From positions 33,329 to 97,328 of the forward strand of contig NZ_PSTQ01000014.1 in the NCBI RefSeq assembly GCF_002931075.1: a DNA stretch of 64,000 bases. Reading direction: 5' to 3'. This document shows positions 1-8,759 of this stretch, piece after piece. Position numbers and translations under genes: made by a program. Source of the DNA: Pseudoclavibacter sp. AY1F1 (GTDB taxonomy: Bacteria; Actinomycetota; Actinomycetes; Actinomycetales; Microbacteriaceae). The notes beneath the pieces were generated by a model. It searched no databases. It was not told the origin of the DNA and saw only the letters and a program-made list of their open reading frames with translations. How positions within the stretch are numbered: position 1 is the stretch's first letter; each line of letters opens with the position of its first letter.

Positions 1-672
1 TCGATCCGCGTGCTCAAGCAGCTCCTCGACGGCGGCGAGCTCGGCGACCCCGTCTTCGTCGAGATCGATATGAAGGCCGTGCCCCACTGGCAGGGCTTCC
101 TTGAGGGCTACGACCGCCTCACCCTCGCCAATATGAGCGTGCACCACTTCGATGTCCTCCGCTTCCTCTTCGGCGACCCGGACGAGATCATGACGGTCAC
201 CCGCTCTGACCCGCGCACCCAGTTCCCGCACACCGACGGCATCGTCGTCTCCACGCTTCGCTTCCCTGGTGGACTCCTCGCCCTCTCGACTGAAGACGTG
301 TGGGGTGGCCCGCGCGAAGAAGGCTTCGACGACGACTTCTCCATCACCTGGCGGGTGGAGGGGACGCGCGGCGTCGCGAAAGGCACGATCGGCTGGCCGA
401 GTGGCACGCCTTCGACGCTCACGTACGCGTCAGCGGCTCGCGATGACGGCGGCCCGTCGACCAATGGCAAGTGGGTGACGCCCACCTGGGACACCCACTG
501 GTTCCCGCACGCCTTCATCGGCGTCATGGAACAGCTGCAATACGCGGTCGAGACCGGCAACGAGCCAGCGCTCACCGTCGCAGACAACGTCAAGACCGTC
601 GCGCTCATCGAGGCCGGCTACCGGTCCATCGCCGAGCGCCGCCCCGTGCGCCTCGACGAGTTCCCGCTCTGA
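1..672 (+). CDS. Gfo/Idh/MocA family oxidoreductase, C-terminal part
   Basis: The open frame is already running at the first base, so the N-terminal NAD(P)-binding Rossmann half lies outside the window. About 223 codons remain. They match the C-terminal alpha/beta domain of Gfo/Idh/MocA dehydrogenases, with the strand GDPVFVEID near the start and the helix MSVHHFDVLRFLFGDPDEI. Family members oxidise sugars, inositols or glycosides with NAD(P). The next gene, a TIM-barrel sugar isomerase-like protein, starts 73 bases downstream, a common pairing in sugar and glycoside catabolism. The substrate cannot be read from this fragment. Confidence 0.85.
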   Translation, partial: SIRVLKQLLDGGELGDPVFVEIDMKAVPHWQGFLEGYDRLTLANMSVHHFDVLRFLFGDPDEIMTVTRSDPRTQFPHTDGIVVSTLRFPGGLLALSTEDVWGGPREEGFDDDFSITWRVEGTRGVAKGTIGWPSGTPSTLTYASAARDDGGPSTNGKWVTPTWDTHWFPHAFIGVMEQLQYAVETGNEPALTVADNVKTVALIEAGYRSIAERRPVRLDEFPL

Positions 673-745
673 ACCAACCACCAGCATCCACTTCACCAAC
701 ACCTCACCCGGCCAACGGCCCCCCACAGAAGGAGCAAAGAAGCTC

Positions 746-1660
746 ATGATCCAAGTCGGCATCTTCAGCGGATACTTCCCCTACGACCTCAAGACCACCG
801 CCGAGAAGGCGCGCGAGCTCGGCTTCAACACCGTCCAGCTCGACCTGCACTTCAAGGACCTCGACCTCACTGCCGGGCAGATCACGAAGGAGAAGGCGAA
901 GCTTGTCGCCGACACCTTCCGCGACAACAACCTGCCCATCTCCGCGATCTCCGGCTACACGAACATCGTTCACCCGGACCCGGACCACCGGCGCGCCAAC
1001 GTCGACTACCTGAAGGAGATCATCCGCAACGCGCGCTCCTTCGGCACGCCGTACGTCATCTCCGAGTCGGGCACCTTCAACCCCGACAGCGAGTGGGACA
1101 GCGACCCGCACAACAAGACAGAGGACGCCTACGAGCAGGTGCGCGACGTGCTCGCCGAGCTCGCCCAGGAAGCCTACGACCACGGCTCGATCTTCCTGCT
1201 CGAGACGTACGTCAACAACGTCATCGGCTCCGTCCGCGAGACCGTTCGCGTGTTCAACGACATCCGCTCGCCTGGCATCGAACTGCTCATGGACCCGACG
1301 AACTACTTCGACGCCTCCAACATCGACGACCAAGCCGGCGTGCTCAACGAGGTCTTCGACACGCTCGCCGACAAGGTCCGCGTCGCCCACGCGAAGGATG
1401 TCAAGCGGGCGGGTGACGACAAGAGCGAGAAGCACGCCGACATCGGCGACGACGACGCGCTGGCATCGCACACGTTCCGCGGCGTCGGCGAGATCGAGCT
1501 GCCGGCCGCTGGCCTCGGCTCGCTCGACTACGAGCTGTACCTGCAGCGCCTCGCGGAGCGCAGCCCCAACGCGCCGCTCATCATCGAGCACCTCGACGAG
1601 TCGGACATCCCGCGCGCCAAGAAGTTCATCGACGACATCCTGCGCAAGTACTCGATCTAG
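746..1660 (+). CDS. Sugar phosphate isomerase/epimerase-like TIM-barrel protein
   Basis: A 304-residue protein with the full length of the xylose-isomerase-like TIM-barrel (AP endonuclease 2) family. Likely metal ligands are visible: Glu in FLLETYV, Asp in LLMDPTN, His in VAHAKDV and Glu in LIIEHLD near the C terminus. Members isomerise, epimerise or dehydrate sugars and sugar acids, and some act on ketoglycosides. An AGAAGGAG ribosome site precedes the ATG. It follows the Gfo/Idh/MocA gene and precedes an SDR gene, which fits stepwise oxidation and rearrangement of a carbohydrate. The exact reaction is unknown. Confidence 0.85.
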   Translation: MIQVGIFSGYFPYDLKTTAEKARELGFNTVQLDLHFKDLDLTAGQITKEKAKLVADTFRDNNLPISAISGYTNIVHPDPDHRRANVDYLKEIIRNARSFGTPYVISESGTFNPDSEWDSDPHNKTEDAYEQVRDVLAELAQEAYDHGSIFLLETYVNNVIGSVRETVRVFNDIRSPGIELLMDPTNYFDASNIDDQAGVLNEVFDTLADKVRVAHAKDVKRAGDDKSEKHADIGDDDALASHTFRGVGEIELPAAGLGSLDYELYLQRLAERSPNAPLIIEHLDESDIPRAKKFIDDILRKYSI

Positions 1661-1711
1661 TCGCTCGGGCGCGCGCATCTCGGCCTTCGGGCCCTGGTCG
1701 CGGCGCGCCCG

Positions 1712-1787
1712 GTCAAACTTCGGCGACTATCCGAGCAGAGATGCCCGAAAAGGGTGCATTCTGGCCGAGTTGTCACCGAAGTTTGAC
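1712..1787. repeat. Interrupted palindrome, dispersed repeat copy 1
   Basis: Arms GTCAAACTTCGGCGAC and GTCACCGAAGTTTGAC pair at 15 of 16 positions around a 44-base centre, between the isomerase-like gene and the SDR gene. The 16-mer TTGTCACCGAAGTTTG at 1770-1785 recurs exactly at 22341-22356 in another interrupted palindrome. It has no run of T typical of a terminator. A dispersed repeat is the simplest reading. Confidence 0.75.
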
Positions 1788-1835
1788 GCGAAGGCAGATG
1801 AGCAATCCAACGAACAGGCTTCGGCCGGAGGAACC

Positions 1836-2591
1836 ATGACGGAAATAGGTGAGAAGCCGGTCGCGATCGTGACCGGCGCTGGCGGATCGCTCGGTCGGGC
1901 GACCGCGCTGCGGCTCGGACGCGACGGCTACGCGGTTGCAGTGCTCGGCCGCGGCGGGGCGACTCTCGCGGAAACGGCCGACGAACTGCGCGCGGCGGGT
2001 GTGCCCACGTACGTGCTCGAGGTCGACCTGCGCGACGCAGCGGCCATCAAGGCGGCGGTCCGAGAGGCCGAGGCCGAGTTCGGCCCGGTGCACGCGCTCA
2101 TCAACAACGCCGCGATCTACCCGCCGACGCCGTTCTTCGACATCACCGTCGAGGAGTTCGACGACGTCGTCGCCGTCAACCAGCGCGGCTACTTCGTCGC
2201 AGCGCAGGCTGCGGCCGAGCTCATGCGCGAGCGTGGCACGGGCGCGATCGTCAATATCGGCTCCATCACCTGGAGCGGCGGCTGGGACAAGCTCGCAAGC
2301 TACGTGACGACGAAGGGCGCGGCCGTCGCCATGACGCGTGCCCTTGCGCGCGAGCTCGGCGAGTTCGGCATTCGCGTGAACCTGCTCTCACCTGGCGCGT
2401 TCCCCACCAAGGCCGAAGAGATCCATGAGAACCCCGAGCAGTACACGCAATTCGTGCTCGACCACCAGTCGCTCAAGCGGCGCGGCGACCCCGACGAGGT
2501 GGCGAGCGTCATCTCGTTCCTCGTGGGCAAGGACTCCAGTTTCGTGACCGGGCAGACGATCAACGTCGACGGCGGATGGGTGATGATGTGA
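1836..2591 (+). CDS. SDR family NAD(P)-dependent oxidoreductase
   Basis: A 251-residue classical short-chain dehydrogenase, the usual family length. It shows a TGAGGSLG cofactor loop near residue 12, the NNAA segment, Ser in VNIGSITWSGG and the catalytic pair in YVTTK. It ends with the typical FVTGQTINVDGGW. The ATG is chosen because GGAGG lies four bases upstream and the start gives the normal SDR N terminus; the open frame upstream is not homologous. It probably oxidises a hydroxyl group of the sugar-derived substrate. Its end overlaps the next gene, suggesting coupled translation. Confidence 0.92.
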   Translation: MTEIGEKPVAIVTGAGGSLGRATALRLGRDGYAVAVLGRGGATLAETADELRAAGVPTYVLEVDLRDAAAIKAAVREAEAEFGPVHALINNAAIYPPTPFFDITVEEFDDVVAVNQRGYFVAAQAAAELMRERGTGAIVNIGSITWSGGWDKLASYVTTKGAAVAMTRALARELGEFGIRVNLLSPGAFPTKAEEIHENPEQYTQFVLDHQSLKRRGDPDEVASVISFLVGKDSSFVTGQTINVDGGWVMM

Positions 2592-3760
2592 GCGAGCAGA
2601 CAGCGGCAGCGGGCGCAGGAGGAGCGGCGGCCGCACCGGGCGTCGACGTGTTCGGCTCGACCCTCTCGGTCGCCGAGCTTCGCAGGCGCACGGGTGACCT
2701 CTCCGCCGTGGCGGGCATCCGCCAGGTGGTGCTCGACAACGGCGTGGAGCGCGGCGTGCGGGCGATCGACCTGCGCACCTCCGCGGGTCTCGAACTCGAG
2801 GTGCTGGTCGACCGCGCGTTCGACCTCGGGTCGATGCGCTTCCGCGGGGCCCCCATCGGGTGGCGCAGCGGCAACGGCTTCCGTCACCCTGGCCTGCACG
2901 AGCACAACGACGAGGGCGGGCTCTCGTGGCTGCGGGCGCTCGACGGCCTGCTCGTCTCTGGCGGCCTCGACCACACGCTCTTCGGTGGTGAGGTGGATGC
3001 GACTCGCTACAACTACCCGCCGAAGCAGACCGTCACCCACGGGCTGCACGGGCGGCTCACGGCGATTCCCGCGCGGCTGCTCGAGGCCCGCGAGGTCGAG
3101 CGCGACGGCCGTGTTGTGCTGCGGGTGGTCGGCGAGGTGATCCAGGCGACGGCGTTCGGTGAGCACCTGCGCCTGACGCGCACGATCGAGCTCGACTTCG
3201 ACGGCCGCGAGGTGCGCTTCGACGACGTCGTCGACAACCTCGGTTTCGACCCGACGCCGCACATGTTTCTCTACCACATCAACGTCGGCTGGCCCTTCCT
3301 AGATGAGGGTGCAAGATTTGTCGCGCCCATCACGAAGCACCTCTGGCAGTCGGACTCGGTCGCCGAGCAGGGTGCGAGCTACCGCGTCATGCCGGCCCCG
3401 ATTGACGGCTTCGTCGAGCAGGTCACCGAGCACGAGCTGGTGGTCGGCGCCGACGGCAGGCACCGCGTCGCGCTCATCACCGCGGGTGGCGAGCGGGGTA
3501 TCGAGCTGAGCTGGGAGGCCGAGGGTATGCCGCACTTCTTCGAGTGGCAGAACCTGCGCAGCGGCCAATACGGCATCGGCCTCGAGCCGAGCACCCACCA
3601 CGTGTCGGGCGATGCGGCTTCGCGCCAGGACGGCACGGCGCTGTTCCTCGAGCACGGGGAATCGCGCAGCTACTCGACGACGATCCGGGTGCTGGACGGC
3701 GTCGCGGAGACCAGCGCGGTCGAGGCTGCGATTCGTGCCATCGGCGACCAGCCGGAATAG
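2588..3760 (+). CDS. DUF4432 family protein (mutarotase-like fold)
   Basis: About 390 residues resembling DUF4432, which belongs to the aldose 1-epimerase superfold. Visible features are the beta-rich body, RAIDLRTSAGLELEVLVDRAFD near the start (only the fold motif, not a catalytic assignment) and conserved histidines in THGLHGRL and STHHVSGD. The GTG start is preferred because it forms a GTGA overlap with the SDR stop; an ATG at 2576 in the same frame is an alternative. Members are found in sugar and inositol catabolic operons and may handle anomers, but the activity is not established. Confidence 0.8.
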   Translation: MSEQTAAAGAGGAAAAPGVDVFGSTLSVAELRRRTGDLSAVAGIRQVVLDNGVERGVRAIDLRTSAGLELEVLVDRAFDLGSMRFRGAPIGWRSGNGFRHPGLHEHNDEGGLSWLRALDGLLVSGGLDHTLFGGEVDATRYNYPPKQTVTHGLHGRLTAIPARLLEAREVERDGRVVLRVVGEVIQATAFGEHLRLTRTIELDFDGREVRFDDVVDNLGFDPTPHMFLYHINVGWPFLDEGARFVAPITKHLWQSDSVAEQGASYRVMPAPIDGFVEQVTEHELVVGADGRHRVALITAGGERGIELSWEAEGMPHFFEWQNLRSGQYGIGLEPSTHHVSGDAASRQDGTALFLEHGESRSYSTTIRVLDGVAETSAVEAAIRAIGDQPE

Positions 3761-3815
3761 CTCCCCACGCTCGGGGCTGACAACGATGTTGGCCCCGGGC
3801 GCTCTACACTTGATA

Positions 3816-3841
3816 TGTTAGCGCTGCCAGCAGCGCATCCA
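3816..3841. promoter_or_regulatory. Double-core LacI-type operator before the CoA-transferase operon
   Basis: The first half, TGTTAGCGCTGCCA, is a LacI-family-like pseudopalindrome centred on AGCGCT, and a second AGCGC core follows 10 bases later. Over 26 bases it agrees at 20 positions with the palindrome at 17883-17908. It starts next to a possible weak promoter (TTGGCC at 3789, GATATG at 3812) and ends 17 bases before the CoA-transferase start, so bound repressor would block transcription. The regulator is probably the LacI protein encoded near 9 kb. Confidence 0.72.
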
Positions 3842-3858
3842 CCGAAACGAGGAACACC

Positions 3859-5259
3859 ATGAGCGGCGCAGAAGACACCAGCGAGACGCACCAATCAGAG
3901 GCCGGTGCTGGCGGCGGAATCCTCTCCGGCATTCGCGTGCTCGACTGCTCGATCGCCATGGCGGGCCCCTTCGCGGCTCAGCGCCTCGGCGACCTCGGCG
4001 CCGACGTCATCAAGGTCGAACCGCCAGCCGGCGAGTGGCAGCGCCACGCCCCAGCAGGCGGTGCCGCCGGCAACGAGATCAACGTGTCGTTCCTCTCGCT
4101 CAACAGGAACAAGCGCTCCATCGCCCTCGACCTCAAGTCGGAAGACGGCCGCCAGGTGCTGCGCGAGCTCGTCGCGACCAGCGACGTCTTCCTCCAGAAC
4201 TACCGGCCCGGCGTCGCCGCCCGCCTCGGCGTCGACTACGAGACGCTGCGCGCCATCAACCCGAGCATCGTCTACGTGTCAGTGTCCGGTTACGGCGAAG
4301 ACGGCCCGTACCGGATGCGGCCCGGGCAGGACCTGCTCCTGCAGGCCATGAGCGGCGCCATGCTCTCCACCGGCCGCGACGGCGAGCCGCCGCAAGCCGC
4401 CGGCCAGTACCTCGTCGACGCAGTCACCGCATCCACCGCCTTCGAAGGAGTGCTCGCCGCGCTCTTCCACCGTGAGCGCACGGGCGAGGGGCAGCTCGTG
4501 ACCGTCAACATGCTCGACGCGATCACGACCCTGCAGATGCAGGAGCTGTCCGTGTTCACCGCCGGGGGAGTGCCGCAGCAGCGCAGCGCAGAGCCGCACG
4601 CGCACGTCTACATCCGCTCGCCGTACGGCTCGTTCGCGACCTCAGACGGCTTCATCGTGCTCGCCATGCCCGACCTGGAAGAGCTCGGCCGCACGATCGG
4701 CGAGGACAGCTTCATCGGCCTCCACACCCTCGACGACTCGTGGCGCCTGCGCGACGAGGTCTTCGCCAAGACCGCGGCCCGGCTCGCGACGAACACCAGC
4801 GCCCACTGGCTCGACGCGTTCTCGAAGACTTCGATCTGGGCCGGACCCGTCTACGGCTACGCCGACCTCGTCGACGACCCGCAGATCGCGCACAACGGCA
4901 CGTTCATCGAATACGAGCACCCCACGGAGGGGCTCGTGAAGACGCCGGGGTTCCCCTACAAGTTCTCGAAGACTCCCGCTCGAATCGACCGCGGCGCACC
5001 GCTTACGGGCGAGCACACTCGCGAGATCCTGAGCGAGCTCGGCCACGCGGCCTCACACATCGAGGAGCTCGCCGAGCGCGGCGCCATCGCCGTGCGCAAG
5101 ACGCTCGAGCACGCCAAGGAGCAGCTCGGGGGCTCGATATCCGCCGACGGCACCGCCCTACCTGGCGGTTCGGATGCAGTTCTTCCCGGAGAAGGTGCGC
5201 CTGAGACGAGTGCGGCGACAGTCGGATCAGGCACTCCAGGATCCGGCGAACGATCATGA
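3859..5259 (+). CDS. CaiB/BaiF CoA-transferase family protein
   Basis: A 466-residue class III CoA-transferase, moving CoA between carboxylic acids. Signatures: RVLDCSIAMAGPFAAQRLGDLGADVIKVE at the N terminus (split here only by description, a hallmark of the family), LNRNKRSIALDLKS, NYRPGVAARLG, SGYGEDGPYRMRPGQD and GQYLVDAVTAS, which holds the expected catalytic Asp. Roughly the last 40 residues are a Gly/Ser/Ala-rich tail beyond the family core. A GAGGAACACC ribosome site precedes the ATG. It heads an operon behind a LacI-type operator and overlaps the next gene by ATGA. The CoA donor and acceptor are unknown. Confidence 0.93.
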   Translation: MSGAEDTSETHQSEAGAGGGILSGIRVLDCSIAMAGPFAAQRLGDLGADVIKVEPPAGEWQRHAPAGGAAGNEINVSFLSLNRNKRSIALDLKSEDGRQVLRELVATSDVFLQNYRPGVAARLGVDYETLRAINPSIVYVSVSGYGEDGPYRMRPGQDLLLQAMSGAMLSTGRDGEPPQAAGQYLVDAVTASTAFEGVLAALFHRERTGEGQLVTVNMLDAITTLQMQELSVFTAGGVPQQRSAEPHAHVYIRSPYGSFATSDGFIVLAMPDLEELGRTIGEDSFIGLHTLDDSWRLRDEVFAKTAARLATNTSAHWLDAFSKTSIWAGPVYGYADLVDDPQIAHNGTFIEYEHPTEGLVKTPGFPYKFSKTPARIDRGAPLTGEHTREILSELGHAASHIEELAERGAIAVRKTLEHAKEQLGGSISADGTALPGGSDAVLPGEGAPETSAATVGSGTPGSGERS

Positions 5260-6548
5260 GCGACCCCTCGCCGTCGGAAGCGGAGCCGGTGACCGGGAAA
5301 GCGGCGCCGGAGAAGCCGGCGCCGGAGCCTGCGAGGGGCCTGCCGCGCTACCGCGGACTGACCTGGGATCACCCGCGAGGCCGGCACGCGCTCGAGGCCG
5401 CTGCTGCTGTCGCCGCGGGCGAACAGGGTGTCCTGATCGAGTGGGACGTGCATCCGCTCGAAGGGTTCGAGTCGGCGCCCATCGCCGAACTCGCTGATCG
5501 CTACGACCTCATCGTGCTCGACCACCCGCACCTCGGTGAGGCGCTCTCGAGCGGCTCGTTCATGCCGCTCGAGGAGGTCTTCGACGACGCACTCCTCGAC
5601 CGCCTCGAGGCCGACGCGATCGGCCCGAGCTTCACCTCCTATTCGCTGGGCGGCTCCCAGTGGGCTCTGCCGCTCGACGCGGCCACGCAGGTCGCCGCGG
5701 CGCGCGTAGACCTGATCGCAGGCGCGGCGCCGAGGACCTGGAGTGACGTCGTCGCCCTCTCGCAGCACGCCCCAGTAGCACTGTCGCTCGCCGGACCGCA
5801 TGCGTTCCTCACGTTCGCATCCGTGCTGGCAGGGGCCCGTGCGCCGATCGCCGACAGCCCGGCGGTGGGCTCGGTGTTCTCGTCGAGAGCCGTCGCGCGC
5901 GAGGTCTTCAACGTGCTGGCCGACATCGCTCGCCGTTCGCCGGCGGAGACGCACGGTGAGAACCCCATCGCGCTCCTCGAGCGCATGGCGAGTACCGATT
6001 CGCTCGCCTACGTGCCGCTTGTCTACGGCTACGTGAACTACTCGTCTGGGTCCCTGCAGTTCCTGGATGCACCACGTTGGGGCGCATCCGCTCGCCTCGG
6101 CTCCACGATCGGTGGCACCGGCATCGCGATCTCGAAGCGCTGCCCCATCACGCCGGAACTCGTCGCCCACCTGGCCTGGCTGCTTGACCGCGAGACGCAG
6201 CGCACGTTCATCCCGGAGCACGACGGGCAGCCCGGCCTGCGCTCCGCGTGGCACGACGGTCGGATCAACGAAGGGGCCCACGGCTTCTACTCGAACACCG
6301 CCGCGACCATCGAGGACTCGTGGGTGCGCCCCCGCTACGACGGGTACATCGGCTTCCAGGCGCGCGCATCCGACCTCCTCCGGTCTGCCCTGCTGAATGC
6401 ATCCTCCGCCGCCCCTGGGCAGCAGGCCGAGCTTGCCGAGCAGTGCCTCGATGCTATCGACTCGGCCTTCGCAGTATCGATGCGCATCGATGCAGGCGAC
6501 GCGCGAATCCCCTCAGCCACACCCACCACCTCAGGAGTCAGCTCATGA
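5256..6548 (+). CDS. Solute-binding-protein homologue without signal peptide
   Basis: A 430-residue protein resembling extracellular sugar-type solute-binding proteins, with the segments LTWDHPRGRHALEAA, LADRYDLIVLDHPHLGEAL, SQWALPLDAATQ and RTWSDVVALS. It has no signal peptide, lipobox or membrane helix; the N terminus is instead a Pro/Glu/Ala-rich stretch of about 30 residues. It overlaps the CoA-transferase and the enoyl-CoA hydratase by ATGA on both sides, so all three are probably made together in the cytoplasm. It may act as a cytosolic ligand sensor, carrier or adapted enzyme; this is inference. Confidence 0.75.
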   Translation: MSDPSPSEAEPVTGKAAPEKPAPEPARGLPRYRGLTWDHPRGRHALEAAAAVAAGEQGVLIEWDVHPLEGFESAPIAELADRYDLIVLDHPHLGEALSSGSFMPLEEVFDDALLDRLEADAIGPSFTSYSLGGSQWALPLDAATQVAAARVDLIAGAAPRTWSDVVALSQHAPVALSLAGPHAFLTFASVLAGARAPIADSPAVGSVFSSRAVAREVFNVLADIARRSPAETHGENPIALLERMASTDSLAYVPLVYGYVNYSSGSLQFLDAPRWGASARLGSTIGGTGIAISKRCPITPELVAHLAWLLDRETQRTFIPEHDGQPGLRSAWHDGRINEGAHGFYSNTAATIEDSWVRPRYDGYIGFQARASDLLRSALLNASSAAPGQQAELAEQCLDAIDSAFAVSMRIDAGDARIPSATPTTSGVSS

Positions 6549-7339
6549 CCGGCAGCATTCCCACGCTCGATACCGACGAGATCCGCGTCGAGCTCGACGG
6601 GTTCACCGCGACCGTCACGATCAACCGCCCCGCGAAGCTCAACTCGGTGACCCAGGAGATGTCAGACGCCCTGGTGACCGTTGCCACCTGGGCCAACGAG
6701 AGCGACGACGTTCGCGTCGTCATCCTGACCGGTGCGGGCGAGCGATCGTTCTGCGCGGGCAGCGACATCCGCTCGCTCGACAAGTACGCGACGCCGTGGG
6801 ATTTCCGCAACCGCGAGGACTATTGCGACGCGCTGCGCGCCCTCCGCAAGCCCATCATCGCCGCCATTAACGGCTACGCGTTCGGGGGCGGGCTCGAGAC
6901 GGCGATGACCTGCGACATCCGCCTCGCCGCGGAGACCGCATCGCTTGCCGCCCCCGAGATCAAGCTCGGCTGGATCGGCGGCGGAGGCATGGCGTCGTTC
7001 CTCGCCCACTCGGCAGGTGCCAGCAACGCAGCCGTCATGCTCCTCACGGGCGACCCCATCTCGGCGCAGCAGGCGCTCGCATGGGGCATCGTCTCGGAGG
7101 TGCTGCCAGGCGAGCGGCTGCTGGACCGGGCTCGCGAACTCGCCGCGATCATCGCATCCCGACCGCCCATCGCCGCGGAGACGGCGAAGGCCAACCTCCG
7201 CGCCTCCTACAACATGCCCCAGGATGCGGCCGTCGCCTACGAACGCGACCTCCAGACCATCACCTTCGCCACCGCGGACGCCGACGAGGGCCGCGCCGCA
7301 TTCGCGGAGAAGCGCCAGGGCGTCTTCCATCGCCGCTAG
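6545..7339 (+). CDS. Enoyl-CoA hydratase/isomerase family protein
   Basis: A 264-residue crotonase-fold protein of normal length. The CoA-binding and oxyanion segments are clear: SFCAGSDIRSL, then NGYAFGGGLETAMTCDIRLA and APEIKLGWIGGGG. Both glutamates used by hydratases (in GGGLE and in APEI) are present, so water addition to an enoyl-CoA, or a related hydratase/lyase reaction, is plausible. The ATG overlaps the stop of the preceding gene as ATGA. With the CoA-transferase and the acyl-CoA ligase it forms the CoA-ester part of the island. Feruloyl-CoA-type hydratase/lyase activity is an alternative that cannot be separated here. Confidence 0.92.
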   Translation: MTGSIPTLDTDEIRVELDGFTATVTINRPAKLNSVTQEMSDALVTVATWANESDDVRVVILTGAGERSFCAGSDIRSLDKYATPWDFRNREDYCDALRALRKPIIAAINGYAFGGGLETAMTCDIRLAAETASLAAPEIKLGWIGGGGMASFLAHSAGASNAAVMLLTGDPISAQQALAWGIVSEVLPGERLLDRARELAAIIASRPPIAAETAKANLRASYNMPQDAAVAYERDLQTITFATADADEGRAAFAEKRQGVFHRR

Positions 7340-7391
7340 GCGCTGAGGCGACCGGACCCGAATTCGGCCCGTCGCGGCCCGCGCCGTCGAC

Positions 7392-7507
7392 TCGGGATGG
7401 GGTTCACGCTTCCGGATGGGTTGCAAGCCATCCCGAGGTGTGGAACCCATCCCGAAACGAGTCGGCGCGAACTTCGGGACCGGCACCGCACGACCGGCAC
7501 CGCACGA
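7392..7507 (+). repeat. Nested inverted repeats and 14-bp tandem repeat in operon leader
   Basis: This gap between the enoyl-CoA hydratase and FAH genes holds an outer pair (TCGGGATGGGGTTC with GGAACCCATCCCGA, one-base slip) enclosing an inner hairpin (CCGGATGG with CCATCCCG, 8-base loop). The sequence GACCGGCACCGCAC then occurs twice in tandem. The RNA could fold into a branched structure that limits or protects expression of the downstream gene. Confidence 0.6.
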
Positions 7508-7538
7508 CCGACACCTCATAACAACCTCAGGAGCTCAC

Positions 7539-8759
7539 ATGACATCGCAGCAGATGGCCTCAGGCCGGCAGCCGGCAGCCGGATGGTCGGGCAACGCCGC
7601 CCAGGCGCTCCCTGCCGACGGAACTTCAGGCACGCTGGTGGGCCGCGTCTGGGACCCGGCGGTCGGCGGACCTTCACCCGTGCTCGTGACGGCTGAGGGG
7701 GTCCTCGATCTGAGCCGCACGTTCGCGACGGTGAGCGACATCACCGAGTCGCCCGACCCAGCGGCGGCGGTGCCGAAAGCAGCAGCGGATGCGCCGAGGC
7801 TCGGCTCGCTCGAGGAGATCTTCGCGAACACCGAGCCGGATACTCGCGACGAATCGAAGCCGTGGCTCCTCGCGCCGGTCGACCTGCACGTGCTCAAGGC
7901 GGCCGGCGTGACGTTCGCGGTCTCGATGATCGAGCGGGTCATCGAGGAGCGGGTGCGCGGTGACATCGAGGCGGCGGCGCGGATGCGTGAGCAGATTCTC
8001 GCGGAGATCGGCACTGACCTCGCGAGCCTCAAACCTGGGTCCGAAGAGGCGACCGCGCTCAAGGCGTACCTCGTGGGCGAGGGGCTCTGGAGTCAGTACC
8101 TTGAGGTCGGCATCGGCCCGGACGCGGAGATCTTCACGAAGGGGCCGACGCTCTCGGCGATGGGCACTGCCGAGCAGGTGGGCGTGCATTCCTCGTCCGA
8201 GTGGAACAACCCGGAGCCGGAGGTGGCGCTGCTCATCGCATCCACTGGCGCGATCGTCGGTGCGACGCTCGCGAACGACGTGAACCTGCGGGACATCGAG
8301 GGCCGTTCGGCGCTGCTGTTGCCGAAGGCGAAGGACAACAACGCGTCGTGCGGGCTCGGCCCGTTCATCCGCCTCTTCGACGGCGACTTCGACCTCGACT
8401 CGGTGCGGGGGATGACGGTCGAGCTCGACATCGTGGGACTCGACGGCTTCACCCTGCACGGCTCGTCCGACCTGGCGCAGATCTCCCGCGACCCCGCGGA
8501 CCTCGCCGCGCAGTTACTCGGCCCGCACCACCAGTACCCGGACGGCGCGGTGCTCATGCTCGGCACGATGTTCGCGCCCATCGTCGACCGCGACCAGCCC
8601 GATCACGGTTTCACGCACCACGCCGGTGACGTCGTGCGCATCTCCTCGCCAGCCCTCGGTAGTCTGGTGGGACAGGTACAGAGCAGTGAGGGGTGTGCGC
8701 CGTGGACATTCGGGATCGCAGCGCTCATGCGCAATCTGGCGGCCAGAAAGCTCCTGTGA
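7539..8759 (+). CDS. Fumarylacetoacetate hydrolase family protein
   Basis: A 406-residue FAH-superfamily protein. The core is recognised by GVHSSSEWNNPEPEVALLI, with the acidic metal-binding residues, followed by GATLANDVNLRDIEGRSALLLPKAKDN and the C-terminal VLMLGTMFAP. Members cleave C-C bonds or dehydrate 2-keto-3-deoxy sugar acids; the long N-terminal half and sugar context favour a 2-keto-3-deoxy-acid dehydratase or hydrolase. The ATG follows AGGAGCTCAC. It is downstream of the enoyl-CoA hydratase across a 199-base gap with repeats, and the LacI gene overlaps its 3' end in another frame. Confidence 0.88.
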   Translation: MTSQQMASGRQPAAGWSGNAAQALPADGTSGTLVGRVWDPAVGGPSPVLVTAEGVLDLSRTFATVSDITESPDPAAAVPKAAADAPRLGSLEEIFANTEPDTRDESKPWLLAPVDLHVLKAAGVTFAVSMIERVIEERVRGDIEAAARMREQILAEIGTDLASLKPGSEEATALKAYLVGEGLWSQYLEVGIGPDAEIFTKGPTLSAMGTAEQVGVHSSSEWNNPEPEVALLIASTGAIVGATLANDVNLRDIEGRSALLLPKAKDNNASCGLGPFIRLFDGDFDLDSVRGMTVELDIVGLDGFTLHGSSDLAQISRDPADLAAQLLGPHHQYPDGAVLMLGTMFAPIVDRDQPDHGFTHHAGDVVRISSPALGSLVGQVQSSEGCAPWTFGIAALMRNLAARKLL

